Assembly: GCF_008180195.1 (NCBI RefSeq)
Contig: NZ_VTAV01000014.1
Location: forward strand, 62,001 to 126,000
Length of the DNA stretch: 64,000 nucleotides
DNA from: Sphingobacterium phlebotomi
GTDB taxonomy: Bacteria > Bacteroidota > Bacteroidia > Sphingobacteriales > Sphingobacteriaceae
Reading direction: 5' to 3'
The notes under the pieces are model-generated. The model was not told the origin of the DNA. It did not search any database and saw only the letters and a program-made list of their open reading frames with translations. A program made the translations under genes and the position numbers. This document shows positions 33,692 through 43,083 of this stretch, in pieces (positions within the stretch are counted from its first letter, which is position 1; every line of letters begins with the position of its first letter).

Positions 33692-34561
33692 ATGAACTTG
33701 ATAAAAATCTATTCGTTAGTAGCAGCCGTCGTACTCAACAGTGCATTTTCTGTTGTACATGCACAACTACCTGATAAAGTAGGAAGCTTGATTACTGCAG
33801 ACCGGACGGCGTCTAACATGGCAAAAAGGGAGAATCCGCACAAAGCGTTTATATCTATCGTGGACAAAGAATCTACACTATACGTTCCATCACCTGTAAA
33901 TGCAGTAAATTATTTGAATAATCGACCGAATATTCCGGACGTTATGTCGTGGGAACCGAATTTTGCATTGGTCTCGAAGAGTTTGGATTGGGGAGTGACC
34001 TCGGGCCCGATGGAATTTCAAAAGGTAGGTGCGATAAAAAGATATGGACAGTATCTCACGGTTTGGCGTCGCGATAGAAAAGGAAACTGGAAAGTACATA
34101 TGAGGGCTGAAGTAGAGAATTTTGGAAAAGGACCTAAATCGGATTTAGTGTATTACGAACCCGATGATTCTTGGTATCTAAAGCATCGTTCGAAAGTCCG
34201 TTTGCAGCAAAGAGAGGAAGTCGTAACGCAAAGTGACGAACTCTTCTCCACGATTTTGAAAGCAAATAATGAAACAGCATTTAATGAATTTCTCGCTGAC
34301 GACGTACGTTATTATTATCCTTGGGAGACGGAAATAGAAGGTAAGAAAAATGTACTTGCTTTTCTAAAGAAAAAGCGAATCGAAATCACGACAGATCCAT
34401 CTGGTGTGGGGCGTGCTTATAGTGGAGAATATGCGTATACTTCCGGAACAGCAACTGTACGGTCGAAAGAAAAAGTTGTTAAATTTAACTATATCCGTAT
34501 TTGGCAATTAAAAGATGATTATCAATGGCGGGTGATTATCGAGATGATGTTTGAGCGATAA
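33692..34561 (+). CDS. Secreted protein with two NTF2-like (DUF4440-type) domains
   Basis: A 289-aa exported protein: signal peptide about 1-24, cut after VVHAQ. Two NTF2/SnoaL-like folds follow. The first (about 35-165) ends in QYLTVWRRDRKGNWKVHMRA; the second (about 180-289) ends in FNYIRIWQLKDDYQWRVIIE; the shared 'W+...G/D.W+V' ending is the DUF4440 pattern, so the protein looks like a tandem duplication. Ligand or activity is unknown. Its 3' end overlaps the convergent SurA-like gene by 26 bp. Confidence 0.75.
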   Translation: MNLIKIYSLVAAVVLNSAFSVVHAQLPDKVGSLITADRTASNMAKRENPHKAFISIVDKESTLYVPSPVNAVNYLNNRPNIPDVMSWEPNFALVSKSLDWGVTSGPMEFQKVGAIKRYGQYLTVWRRDRKGNWKVHMRAEVENFGKGPKSDLVYYEPDDSWYLKHRSKVRLQQREEVVTQSDELFSTILKANNETAFNEFLADDVRYYYPWETEIEGKKNVLAFLKKKRIEITTDPSGVGRAYSGEYAYTSGTATVRSKEKVVKFNYIRIWQLKDDYQWRVIIEMMFER

Positions 34562-35918
34562 TTTCTTTACCCTCATCCATCCATGGTTTTAATACATCGC
34601 ATTGAAGGAAATCTTCATTGATGTCAATAAAGGTGTTCTCCTTACGCTGTTCAAACCATTCACTAAGTTTTCGGTTCACCTTATCCTGACTTGCTGCCTC
34701 TTGTATCTTAGCAAAATCTTGTTCCAAATTTGCTTTATGCGGTGCTATGCGAGATTTAAGATAAACGAATTTGTATACCTGTTCTCCTGTTTGATCTTTG
34801 GAGAGAAATGATTTAGAATACTGGCCAACCTCAAGTGGATCTATCGCGGTAAATGTTTCTTTGTCCAATTTATTAATAGCTATTAAGGGAGAATGATCTT
34901 CAGGGTTCATGATCATCCCACCGGCATATTTTGTTTCATCGGCATCGGAGTACAACGAAGCAGCTGCATGGAAGGCTAGTTTTCTCTCCGATACTTTTTC
35001 ATAAATACTGTCGATTTTTTCCTTGGCACGCTGTAAACTTGCAGATGTAGGTTTCTTTTTTATCAAGACGTGACGAACATTGACTTCCTCACCTCGTCGT
35101 TGCAACACCTGTAAAAAGTGGAAACCAAATTGGGTCTCGAACACCGGTGAAACCTCTCCCTCTTTCAGTTTAAAGGCCATCGCTGAAAACTCCTTTACAT
35201 AGCTGTCCCGCGTGGCAAAGCCAAGCTCTCCTCCATATGGAGCGGAACCATCCTCTGAATACAAGCGAGCTACGGTTCCAAAGTCAGAACCATTGATTAC
35301 CTGTTGTCTATATCCGTCGGCTTTCTTTCTGAATTGTTCTTTTTCTTCCTTGGTTAATTCGGGTTTGATTACGACTTCACCTATTTCAACTTCGGTATCA
35401 AAATAGGGAAGGCTATCTTGATCGAGGCTTTCAAAATATTGTTTTACTTCTGCAGGTGTAACATTGATGGTCGATACGATAGTGTGACGCATTCTTTCTG
35501 CTTTTAGCTGTTCTCCCACATTGGAGCGCATCTCTTCTTTATATTGCAAGAGCGAGCGGTTTAAAAATTCCTCCAAACGTTCCTTTCCTCCGGCTTGTCT
35601 TACCATCATCTGCATCCGTCTGTTCAGATTGTCGTCAACCTCCGATTCTGATACTTCGATGGAGTCGATAGCAGCCTGTTGGGATAATAACTTTTGGGTG
35701 AGAAGTTGCTGTAAAACATAACATTTCATATCATCGTTCGGTTTCTCGCCCTGTGCCAAATATTGTGCATATTGCATTTCCACATCGGATTGCAAGATAA
35801 TGCCGGATCCCACGGTTGCGACAACACGGTCTACCAATCTCCCCTGACTATATACGGATTGTAAACAAATGATGGTCATCATCGCCATCCCCAGTAAACT
35901 AATATATTTCTTCATCAT
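34536..35918 (-). CDS. SurA-like periplasmic peptidylprolyl isomerase
   Basis: A 460-aa exported chaperone. A signal peptide (about 1-24) is followed by a SurA N-terminal-like helical domain starting VDRVVATVGSGIILQSDVEMQ, typical of SurA. Two parvulin (PpiC) domains follow: EIGEVVIKPELTKEEKEQF through PVFETQFGFHFLQVLQRR, and VRHVLIKKKPTSASLQRAKE through EQVYKFVYLKSRI. It likely escorts outer membrane proteins. It overlaps the convergent NTF2-like gene by 26 bp. The second parvulin domain looks the more degenerate. Confidence 0.88.
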   Translation of the reverse strand: MMKKYISLLGMAMMTIICLQSVYSQGRLVDRVVATVGSGIILQSDVEMQYAQYLAQGEKPNDDMKCYVLQQLLTQKLLSQQAAIDSIEVSESEVDDNLNRRMQMMVRQAGGKERLEEFLNRSLLQYKEEMRSNVGEQLKAERMRHTIVSTINVTPAEVKQYFESLDQDSLPYFDTEVEIGEVVIKPELTKEEKEQFRKKADGYRQQVINGSDFGTVARLYSEDGSAPYGGELGFATRDSYVKEFSAMAFKLKEGEVSPVFETQFGFHFLQVLQRRGEEVNVRHVLIKKKPTSASLQRAKEKIDSIYEKVSERKLAFHAAASLYSDADETKYAGGMIMNPEDHSPLIAINKLDKETFTAIDPLEVGQYSKSFLSKDQTGEQVYKFVYLKSRIAPHKANLEQDFAKIQEAASQDKVNRKLSEWFEQRKENTFIDINEDFLQCDVLKPWMDEGKEIIAQTSSR

Positions 35919-36028
35919 AAAACGTTGCCTCTAAGCACTGCAAAATTACCTACTTTCTTCTCAAAAGTACTAAAACTTTGCCCGTTAATTTGTTAAAAAT
36001 GTTAAAAAATGAAAGGACGTGATTTCAA

Positions 36029-36052
36029 ATGCTAAAATGTGTAATTTAGCAT
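36029..36052. promoter_or_regulatory. Inverted repeat upstream of the lactonase gene
   Basis: ATGCTAAA (36029-36036) and TTTAGCAT (36045-36052) are an 8-bp perfect inverted repeat with an 8-nt spacer, 24 bp before the lactonase ATG. It may be an operator; not supported beyond symmetry. Confidence 0.3.
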
Positions 36053-36076
36053 GTAGTACTTCACGAGGACAATGAT

Positions 36077-37168
36077 ATGAGAACATCCATGATATTTGTA
36101 TTAAGTTGTTTAGCCCAATGGTCGGTAGCGCAAGAGATTCCAATGTTTATCGGTACGTACACACATGCCGGGAGTCAGGGCATCTATTTATATATGTTTA
36201 ACGAAAATAGTGGAGAAGCGACTATGTATTCATCGACTGCTAGCGAACATCCATCGTTTTTGGCAAGGTCAGTAAAAGGAGATATGTTGTATGCTGTTAA
36301 TGAAACGGGAGATAGTACCGCTGCACTTTCTTCGTTTACCTTCGATGGTGATGCGTTGTCTTTTGTGGATGCTATACCAACAGAGGGAAGTTACCCATGT
36401 CATGTTGCGGTAAGCAAGCACCATCCCATAGCTGTTGTTTCGAATTATGGCGGAGGTTCCTTGTCGGTGTATCGATTGGAGAAAAATGGCGGTTTAGCGG
36501 AAAAGATACAGTATATCCAACAGGAGGGAACCGGACCGAATAAAGAAAGACAAGAAGCTTCTCATGTGCACTCTGCTTTTTTTAGCCCGGATGAAAAGCA
36601 TGTTTATATACAAAATCTGGGAACGGATAAGGTTACCATTTACCGGATAGATAAAAACAATGATAACTATAGTTTAGCAGAAGAAAGTCATATATCGACT
36701 CCCGCAGGAGGCGGTCCCCGTCATTTGGTGTTTGATGAAAAAGGAAAAAATATCTATGTATTGTTGGAGATGACGGCAAAGATTGCCCATTATGAAAAGG
36801 ATGGCGAAAACTGGACGTTGGTAGATACGGTTTCCATCAATGAAGATGGTTTTGAGGGAGAGAATGGCGCAGCAGAAATAAAGTGTTCAGCTGATGGAAA
36901 ATTCATCTATGCATCCAACCGTGGCGAAGCCAATACTATCGCTTTATTTGCCGTAGACAAATCAGGTAAGCTGGAACGTAGAAAAGTATATCCTACCGAA
37001 GGGGAAGGTCCCCGGAATTTCAATATTTCTCCTGACGGGCGTTTTCTGCTCGTGGCGAATCAGAAAACAAATAATATCACGGTTTTTGAACGCAATAGGG
37101 AAACCGGAGAATTGAAAGATACCGGTAAACAAATAGAGGTGTCAACACCTGTTTGTATTGTTTTTTAA
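36077..37168 (+). CDS. Secreted lactonase, beta-propeller (6-phosphogluconolactonase-like)
   Basis: A 363-aa seven-bladed propeller of the YbhE/3-carboxymuconate cyclase type (PF10282-like). An N-terminal signal peptide (about 1-19, ending SVAQ) exports it, so it probably acts on extracellular or periplasmic lactones rather than in the cytosolic pentose phosphate pathway. Family marks include MFIGTYTHAGSQGIYLYMF, SNYGGGSLSVY, HVHSAFFSPDEKHVY, GGGPRHLVF and EGEGPRNFNISPDGRFLLVAN. Convergent with the mrp operon. Confidence 0.88.
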   Translation: MRTSMIFVLSCLAQWSVAQEIPMFIGTYTHAGSQGIYLYMFNENSGEATMYSSTASEHPSFLARSVKGDMLYAVNETGDSTAALSSFTFDGDALSFVDAIPTEGSYPCHVAVSKHHPIAVVSNYGGGSLSVYRLEKNGGLAEKIQYIQQEGTGPNKERQEASHVHSAFFSPDEKHVYIQNLGTDKVTIYRIDKNNDNYSLAEESHISTPAGGGPRHLVFDEKGKNIYVLLEMTAKIAHYEKDGENWTLVDTVSINEDGFEGENGAAEIKCSADGKFIYASNRGEANTIALFAVDKSGKLERRKVYPTEGEGPRNFNISPDGRFLLVANQKTNNITVFERNRETGELKDTGKQIEVSTPVCIVF

Positions 37169-37196
37169 ACATCGTGATCATCTTATGATGACGTAG

Positions 37197-37619
37197 CTAC
37201 TTGGTTTCTTCATCTGTTTTCGCAATATTGGGTTTTCCGTCGTGAATATCGTCATCGCTTTCATCTTCTTCGCTGTCTAACCGGTGTGTTTCTTCGTTAT
37301 ACATGCCGGCAAGTTCATCAGAAATGGTGCCTTTCCAAAGTGGCGTGCCGGTGAAATAGGCAGCCCTGCCAATCATATGTGCACCAATAGGAGCCGTAAT
37401 AATCAAAAAGAATATAATAGCAATAGCTTTAGTCGTCACCGATATATCAGGGAACATAATAGCGGCACAAATGAGCAACAAGCCTACTCCTAAGGTAGAG
37501 GCTTTCACGGTTACCGATAAGCGTAAATAGAAATCTGGCATACGCAAGATTCCGATAGAGGCGAATAAAATGGAAAGAGCGCCTACTGTACTTAAAAATC
37601 CTAATATAATCTCAATCAT
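37197..37619 (-). CDS. mrpG: Na+/H+ antiporter subunit G
   Basis: A 140-aa MnhG/PhaG-type subunit with three membrane helices in the first 95 residues (ILGFLSTVGALSILFASIGI; STLGVGLLLICAAIMF; AIAIIFFLIITAPIGAHMIG), and an acidic C-terminal tail. TAPIGAHMIGRAAY is the family signature. Last gene of the seven-gene operon; it overlaps mrpF by 8 bp. Confidence 0.92.
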   Translation of the reverse strand: MIEIILGFLSTVGALSILFASIGILRMPDFYLRLSVTVKASTLGVGLLLICAAIMFPDISVTTKAIAIIFFLIITAPIGAHMIGRAAYFTGTPLWKGTISDELAGMYNEETHRLDSEEDESDDDIHDGKPNIAKTDEETK

Positions 37620-37887
37620 CTTTTTGTTTTTCTATATAATAAGCAAAGGCCACTGTACCTAAGAAGGCAATCAGGGCAAGAATGATAGCGACATCCAAAA
37701 AAACCTCTTGATTGGAACGGATGCTATATACCGTTATAATTCCGATACCTATGGTAATAACCAAATCCAACGCGACGACACGGTCTACCACCGCGGGGCC
37801 TTTGAATAACCGGATGAAGACCAACATAACGGAAATGGATAAAATCGGTAGGATAACGTAATCGAAATATGCTTCAAGTGTAATCAT
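37612..37887 (-). CDS. mrpF: Na+/H+ antiporter subunit F
   Basis: A 91-aa MnhF-type subunit with three membrane helices and the family signature GPAVVDRVVALDLV (about 29-42). It overlaps mrpE by 4 bp at the start and mrpG by 8 bp at the end, so translation is coupled. Confidence 0.93.
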   Translation of the reverse strand: MITLEAYFDYVILPILSISVMLVFIRLFKGPAVVDRVVALDLVITIGIGIITVYSIRSNQEVFLDVAIILALIAFLGTVAFAYYIEKQKDD

Positions 37888-38360
37888 CGTAAAATAGCTA
37901 ATAGTCTTCTTTCCAAACCTGTCTGTGTCTGCCGAACAAATGTTTGCGGGTCCGTTAAGTACATTACATGGATATAGATTGTTTTTTTGTCATCGCTAAT
38001 ATCGATAATGAGCGTCCCCGGGGTCAATGAGATCATAGTCGTCAACAAGTTTATTTCAAAATCCGTCCGGGCGCTCATCGGGTACTTGACAATCCCTGGC
38101 TTGAAGAAATATTTGGGTGTAATCACGTCAAAGGCAACCTGTACATTTGCTTTTACAACCTCGTAAAGAAAGTAAAAAACAAAACTTATAATCTTTGGAA
38201 CCCGGTAAAAATATCGTTGGTCCGTTTCGTTACGGTTCATTATCCACAAGACAAAGAAGCCCAGCATGAATCCGAACAAAAAGTTGGTGTAATAAAGTGA
38301 ACCCGTAAGTGCTACCCATATCGCCGAGAGCAGCAGATTCATTAAAAAATTCTTAATCAT
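37884..38360 (-). CDS. mrpE: Na+/H+ antiporter subunit E
   Basis: A 158-aa MnhE-type subunit: two N-terminal membrane helices (about 5-40), a third near 65-80, then a cytoplasmic domain with TMISLTPGTLIIDIS, the conserved MrpE motif, and YIHVMYL. It lies 3 nt after mrpD and overlaps mrpF by 4 bp. Confidence 0.93.
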   Translation of the reverse strand: MIKNFLMNLLLSAIWVALTGSLYYTNFLFGFMLGFFVLWIMNRNETDQRYFYRVPKIISFVFYFLYEVVKANVQVAFDVITPKYFFKPGIVKYPMSARTDFEINLLTTMISLTPGTLIIDISDDKKTIYIHVMYLTDPQTFVRQTQTGLERRLLAILR

Positions 38361-38363
38361 ATC

Positions 38364-39875
38364 TTAATCCGTTTTATTTCCCAAAACGGCATCAATGTAT
38401 GCCGAAGGATCCATTAATTGTGTCGATATTATGTCTGTTATTTTTACAATAGCTTCCGCATTTAGTCCTATATAAAGTGTTGCAAGTGCCATTAGTCCGA
38501 TAGGTAGCACCATGAGTATCTTTTTGTAAGGCGGCATCGGAGCGAAGAGATTCTCCACCTCTTCTGAAGCGGATGGGTTTTTCCAAAATACTTCCGACCA
38601 CATCTTAGCAATAACGTATAGCGTCACGAAGCTACCGATAATTAAAGCGGCAATGTAGACGTATTGATGCTGGATAAAGGCTTCTTGAAAAAGAAAAACT
38701 TTTGGCCAAAAACCCGATAATGGTGGTATCCCCACCAGGGAAAATAAGACGATAGCGATAACGAGGGATATTTTCGGATAGTCGCTATATAAACCGCCCA
38801 ATTTGTTCATATCCATGGTACCCCGCAATTGACGGATAAGTCCGGCTATAAGGAACATGTTGGTTTTGACCAAAATATCATGTATCAGATAAAACACAGC
38901 CCCCATAAGAGCAACCTTGCTGAACATGGCAATACCGCCCACCATGAAACCGATATGACATACAATGAGATAAGAGAATAACCGCCGTATGTTTGTTTTT
39001 ATCAAGGCACCAAATGCTCCGGTTAAGATCGTAAATATGGCAATCACCATTAAAAGTGTTCGCGTAAAATCATCCGGAATGAAGATCAGACTAAATGTAC
39101 GCAGCATCGCATAGATACCCACCTTAGTCAGCAAACCGCCAAAGGTTGCTGCAACCGCAGATGGCGGTGTATGATAGGAAGACGGAAGCCAATAGTATAA
39201 GGGAAATACGGCTGACTTGATACCAAAGCCAATAATGAAAAAGCAAGACGTAATGCCTATGAGCGCCTTATTTTGCACCTCTTGAATTCTGAGGGATAAA
39301 TCTGCCATGTTGAGCGACCCTGTAATGCCATAGAGAATACCGATACCCGTCAAGAAAAACATGGAAGCCAAAATGTTCATCGCCATGTATTTCACTGCAC
39401 CCTCCAACTGCGCTTTTCTTCCTCCTAAGGTCATCAGTACAAAAGAAGAAATAATAATGACTTCAAAATATACATACAAGTTGAAGATATCACCCGTTAG
39501 GAACGCTCCATGTAATCCCATGATGAGAAAGTGAAAGATAGGGAAATATCCATAGAGCATGCGTTGCCTACTAAGGCCAACCGATGAAAAGATCGAAACA
39601 GCAAAACAAGCAATAGACGTGAGCAATACCAACGTGACACTCAGCAAATCCGCGACAAAGACAATCCCGAAAGGGGCGTCCCAGTTTGCCGCATTTAATG
39701 TCAGTATTCCATCTTCGTATACACGACTGAAAAGCCGGAAAGCAACCATAAGGCCAATCAAACTCCCCCCAACACTCAAGTAGCGTTGTGTGAGCGTTTT
39801 TCTCCAACACGCCAATTGGATTATTGCCGTAAATAATTGCACAAAAATAGGTGCTAAAATATGGTTGTCTATCAT
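38364..39875 (-). CDS. mrpD: Na+/H+ antiporter subunit D
   Basis: A 503-aa MnhD-type subunit related to NuoM/NuoN, with about 14 membrane helices. The conserved glutamate helix is in FNLYVYFEVIIISSFVLM (E near 138), and GIKSAVFPLYYWLPSSYHTPP (about 217-238 region) is the proton channel lysine motif shared with complex I antiporter-like subunits. It overlaps mrpC by 4 bp. Confidence 0.95.
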   Translation of the reverse strand: MIDNHILAPIFVQLFTAIIQLACWRKTLTQRYLSVGGSLIGLMVAFRLFSRVYEDGILTLNAANWDAPFGIVFVADLLSVTLVLLTSIACFAVSIFSSVGLSRQRMLYGYFPIFHFLIMGLHGAFLTGDIFNLYVYFEVIIISSFVLMTLGGRKAQLEGAVKYMAMNILASMFFLTGIGILYGITGSLNMADLSLRIQEVQNKALIGITSCFFIIGFGIKSAVFPLYYWLPSSYHTPPSAVAATFGGLLTKVGIYAMLRTFSLIFIPDDFTRTLLMVIAIFTILTGAFGALIKTNIRRLFSYLIVCHIGFMVGGIAMFSKVALMGAVFYLIHDILVKTNMFLIAGLIRQLRGTMDMNKLGGLYSDYPKISLVIAIVLFSLVGIPPLSGFWPKVFLFQEAFIQHQYVYIAALIIGSFVTLYVIAKMWSEVFWKNPSASEEVENLFAPMPPYKKILMVLPIGLMALATLYIGLNAEAIVKITDIISTQLMDPSAYIDAVLGNKTD

Positions 39876-40228
39876 ATGTCTTCTTCTTCTGGTGTATTTA
39901 AATCGTCCAAATCATCTGAATCCACTAGCGCATACACCCGTTTTAACAGTACGATAGCAAAGGAAGTTAAGCCAAAGCTAATGACGATGGCAGTTAGAAT
40001 TAATGCTTGTGGTATCGGATCTGCATAGATCTCTTGAAAAACTTTGTATGCCTCATTAATAACCGGAGGACTTCCTTTCGTGATTTTTCCCAGGACGAAA
40101 ATCAAAATATTTGCTCCGTTTCCCAATAGCATAATACCCAATAGAAGTTTCACCATACTTCTGCGTAAAATAAGGTATACGCCGGCAGCATATAACAAAC
40201 CTAATATTAAAACCAATAGTAATTCCAT
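39872..40228 (-). CDS. mrpC: Na+/H+ antiporter subunit C
   Basis: A 118-aa MnhC/NuoK-like subunit with three membrane helices (about 1-20, 26-47 and 72-95). LILRRSMVKLLLGIMLLGNG and DPIPQALILTAIVISF match the family. The C-terminus is acidic. Coupled to mrpD by a 4-bp overlap, 1 nt after mrpB. Confidence 0.94.
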   Translation of the reverse strand: MELLLVLILGLLYAAGVYLILRRSMVKLLLGIMLLGNGANILIFVLGKITKGSPPVINEAYKVFQEIYADPIPQALILTAIVISFGLTSFAIVLLKRVYALVDSDDLDDLNTPEEEDI

Positions 40229-40229
40229 A

Positions 40230-40640
40230 TCAATCGTTTAGCGCAATGGTGAATAAAATAGTTAAAACGACTCCGATGACGACCAGATAAACACCTAAAT
40301 CGAAAAATAGAGCGGAGCCAATCATACCGATGACGGGAATAGGCTCTTCAAACCAAAGACCTGTCATAGGGGGAAGCCCAAATAATAATGGAAAAGTAAC
40401 ACTCACCGCAGAGATACCGAGCCCGATCGGTATCAACGATAAGGGTTTGTATCGGAGTATTTTCATCGTGTTTTCTGTCCCGTTGGCAAAACTGTGTAAC
40501 ACGAATGCAATGGAAGCGACTAATCCGCCGACAAAACCACCTCCAGGATAATAATGCCCCCGCAGGAGCAAGAAAAAGGAGAATAACAGCAATATCGGAA
40601 GTAAATATCGGGTAGCTGTCTGTAATATAGCACTCTTCAT
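40230..40640 (-). CDS. mrpB: Na+/H+ antiporter subunit B
   Basis: A 136-aa MnhB-type subunit with four membrane helices. The opening ILQTATRYLLPILLLFSFFL and GHYYPGGGFVGGLVASIAF (about 29-47) are the family signature. Separate MrpB, not fused to MrpA. A 20-bp palindrome sits in the gap to mrpA. Confidence 0.94.
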   Translation of the reverse strand: MKSAILQTATRYLLPILLLFSFFLLLRGHYYPGGGFVGGLVASIAFVLHSFANGTENTMKILRYKPLSLIPIGLGISAVSVTFPLLFGLPPMTGLWFEEPIPVIGMIGSALFFDLGVYLVVIGVVLTILFTIALND

Positions 40641-40655
40641 ATTTTTTATTTTTTA

Positions 40656-40675
40656 TTAGAAAGTTAACTTTCTAA
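40656..40675. promoter_or_regulatory. 20-bp perfect palindrome between mrpA and mrpB
   Basis: TTAGAAAGTT directly followed by AACTTTCTAA (40656-40675) fills the 36-bp gap that separates mrpA from mrpB, the only sizeable gap in this otherwise overlapping operon. It may be an operator or an mRNA hairpin tuning the MrpA to MrpB-G ratio. Confidence 0.45.
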
Positions 40676-40676
40676 C

Positions 40677-42986
40677 CTATTCTTTTTCTGATGATTTTAA
40701 ACGTAGTTTGATCAAACTATATACACCCAATGCTGCGATAGATAGCACAACTGTCTCGAACATGGTATCCATTCCACGGAAATCTACCAATATCACATTG
40801 ACCACATTTTTTCCTTTGGCAAGCAAATAAGCATTTTCGCCATAAAAGTCACTGATGGCAGTCGAGTTGGGTTCGTAAAGTACACGTAAGGCAATAAGAG
40901 AAATAATGATTCCAAAACCCAATGCTACAATAGCATCTCGTATGGGAACCCCTCGGCTTGTAAAATTAATAAAAGGTGGGAGCTTGTATAAAACCAATAC
41001 AAACAATACGGTGGTCAGTGTATCAATTGTGAATTGTGTCATGGCCAAATCGGGGGCGCTGTAGAACACGAACATCAGACAGATACAATACCCGATAACA
41101 CTGGTCGACACGACAGCGGTTAGACGCGATCTTGTTGTCACAATAAGATACATGGCGCCCAATAAGATAGCTGCAATACCAAATTCATACCAGGACAAGG
41201 GAGTCAAGTTTGCGTAATCGATACGGACTGGTCCACCCAACCATAGCTTGTACCCTAACAGTAGTTCGGCAAAAAGGATAATCTTGATGTGATACGAACG
41301 AAGATATCCGTTGTGGAACACGTTGGTGTACCAGGCCGACATTTGTTTGATACCTGCACCAATCTTGGTGATAATATATTGTGGTGAAATATGGTTAAAC
41401 TGTTCAATAGCGCGTAGTTTAGCTTCACTTGGTTTGTTTAGGAAATAGACGATTGTTCCTGTGGCGAGTGTAGCAAGACTTAAAATGAACACGGTATTGA
41501 AACCATGCCACATTTTAAGTTCCATTTCCAGGTTTTCTCCTGCGATAGCAATCGCCGTTTGATGGTTGAAATAATCGCCTGTAATCCCCGGGAAGATGCC
41601 GAACACCAAACCTAAGACCGCGAGGATAAGAGGTGGTATCCACATGGATTTGTAAGGGAGATGTACCTGCTCAAATGCCTGTGGTAACTTCCCGGTAAAA
41701 GGTTTTATTCCTGCCATAAATCCCGCAGCGACTAAACCAATATTGGTGATGACCGCGAGAGCCGTTAGCCAGATAGCCCAGTTATGATGATAATGTAAGG
41801 TCGCTTCGTAGATTAAATCCTTCCCAATAAAACCGAATGTTGAGGGAAGGCCGGCACTTGAAAGGGCTGCTAATACTGCGGCGATAAAAACCGGCATAAG
41901 CACTTTGCGCAATCCGCCTAATTTCGTGAGGTCCCGCGTATGCGTCTCATGGTCAATAATGCCCGTAACCATGAATAATGTCGCTTTATAGAGCGCATGC
42001 ACCAAGATGAAAACGCTTGCGGCAATAAACGCTTCTGTTGTACCTAACCCCAACAGAAAGGTTAAAATGCCTAGGGCAGATATGGTAGAATACGCTAAAA
42101 TACTTTTTAGGTCGGTGCGAAACAGCGCATGTATAGCCGCGAATACCATGGTAAAACCGCCGACAATCAGGAGTGTCGTATTCCACAATTCGGTGTTGCC
42201 TAAAATAGGGGTAAAGCGCGCTAAGAGATATATACCTGCTTTGACCATTGTTGCCGAGTGAAGGTAGGCGGATACTGGCGTAGGGGCTTTCATTGCACCT
42301 GGCAACCAAAAATGAAAAGGGAATTGTGCCGATTTGGTGAATGCACCAATAAATACGAGCCCTATAATTAAAGGGTATAACGAATGATTGACCAGCTTAT
42401 CATGTTGTGCAAATAGCTCGCTGATAATGAACGTCCCTGCAATATTTCCCGCTAATACCAATCCCGCTAATAGGAAAAAACCACCTAGACCTGTAATGCT
42501 GAGCGCTGTAAGTGCACTATTTCTGGATTCCTTACTGTCATTATTGAAGCCGATGAGAAAAAAGGAGCTAATACTGGTCAGTTCCCAAAAAACAAATAGG
42601 GTAAGGATGTTATTGGAGAGTACAACGCCTAACATCGCACTCATAAAAAGAAGCAGATAGGCGAAAAATCGGTCAAAATAAATATGTCCTTTTAGATAAC
42701 TGCGACCATAAAAGAAGATGGCTGTTCCAATACCTGTAATCAACAGGGCAAAAAGTAAAGACAGGCCGTCCAAGCGGAAATCGAAGTTCACACCTAAACT
42801 GGGAACCCAAGCAAGATGTTGGATAACGTTCGTTCCATTTGCTACGACAGGCACATGCCATAAATAGAATAAAAAGAGGATTACAGGTATAAACGGGAGT
42901 AAAACACTCCATTTCGTCTTCATAAGCTTGCCGAAAGGAACGAGAAGGCTCGATGTTATTAACCCTGTTAAAACAGTAAATAGCAT
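40677..42986 (-). CDS. mrpA: Na+/H+ antiporter subunit A
   Basis: The 769-aa NuoL-like subunit of the Mrp antiporter, which exports Na+ in exchange for H+. Motifs include LFVFWELTSISSFFLIGF (the conserved glutamate helix), FTKSAQFPFHFWLPGAMKAPTP (quoted within limits: lysine helix near 230), VSAYLHSATMVKAGIYLLAR and HALYKATLFMVTG. The C-terminal 150 residues hold the MrpA-specific domain with SAPDLAMTQFTIDTLTTVLF. I chose the ATG at 42986 (MLFTVLTGL) over the TTG at 43043, which would add 19 residues of no family character. First gene of the mrpABCDEFG operon; divergent from the metallophosphoesterase. Confidence 0.95.
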   Translation of the reverse strand: MLFTVLTGLITSSLLVPFGKLMKTKWSVLLPFIPVILFLFYLWHVPVVANGTNVIQHLAWVPSLGVNFDFRLDGLSLLFALLITGIGTAIFFYGRSYLKGHIYFDRFFAYLLLFMSAMLGVVLSNNILTLFVFWELTSISSFFLIGFNNDSKESRNSALTALSITGLGGFFLLAGLVLAGNIAGTFIISELFAQHDKLVNHSLYPLIIGLVFIGAFTKSAQFPFHFWLPGAMKAPTPVSAYLHSATMVKAGIYLLARFTPILGNTELWNTTLLIVGGFTMVFAAIHALFRTDLKSILAYSTISALGILTFLLGLGTTEAFIAASVFILVHALYKATLFMVTGIIDHETHTRDLTKLGGLRKVLMPVFIAAVLAALSSAGLPSTFGFIGKDLIYEATLHYHHNWAIWLTALAVITNIGLVAAGFMAGIKPFTGKLPQAFEQVHLPYKSMWIPPLILAVLGLVFGIFPGITGDYFNHQTAIAIAGENLEMELKMWHGFNTVFILSLATLATGTIVYFLNKPSEAKLRAIEQFNHISPQYIITKIGAGIKQMSAWYTNVFHNGYLRSYHIKIILFAELLLGYKLWLGGPVRIDYANLTPLSWYEFGIAAILLGAMYLIVTTRSRLTAVVSTSVIGYCICLMFVFYSAPDLAMTQFTIDTLTTVLFVLVLYKLPPFINFTSRGVPIRDAIVALGFGIIISLIALRVLYEPNSTAISDFYGENAYLLAKGKNVVNVILVDFRGMDTMFETVVLSIAALGVYSLIKLRLKSSEKE

Positions 42987-43083
42987 GCAGTCTTTATGTT
43001 TAAATAATGTTGGAATCGTTATAAAATTACAAAAAATCCGCAATTTGTAGGCTTGTTTTTTTAAATATTGTTATTTTTAGAAT

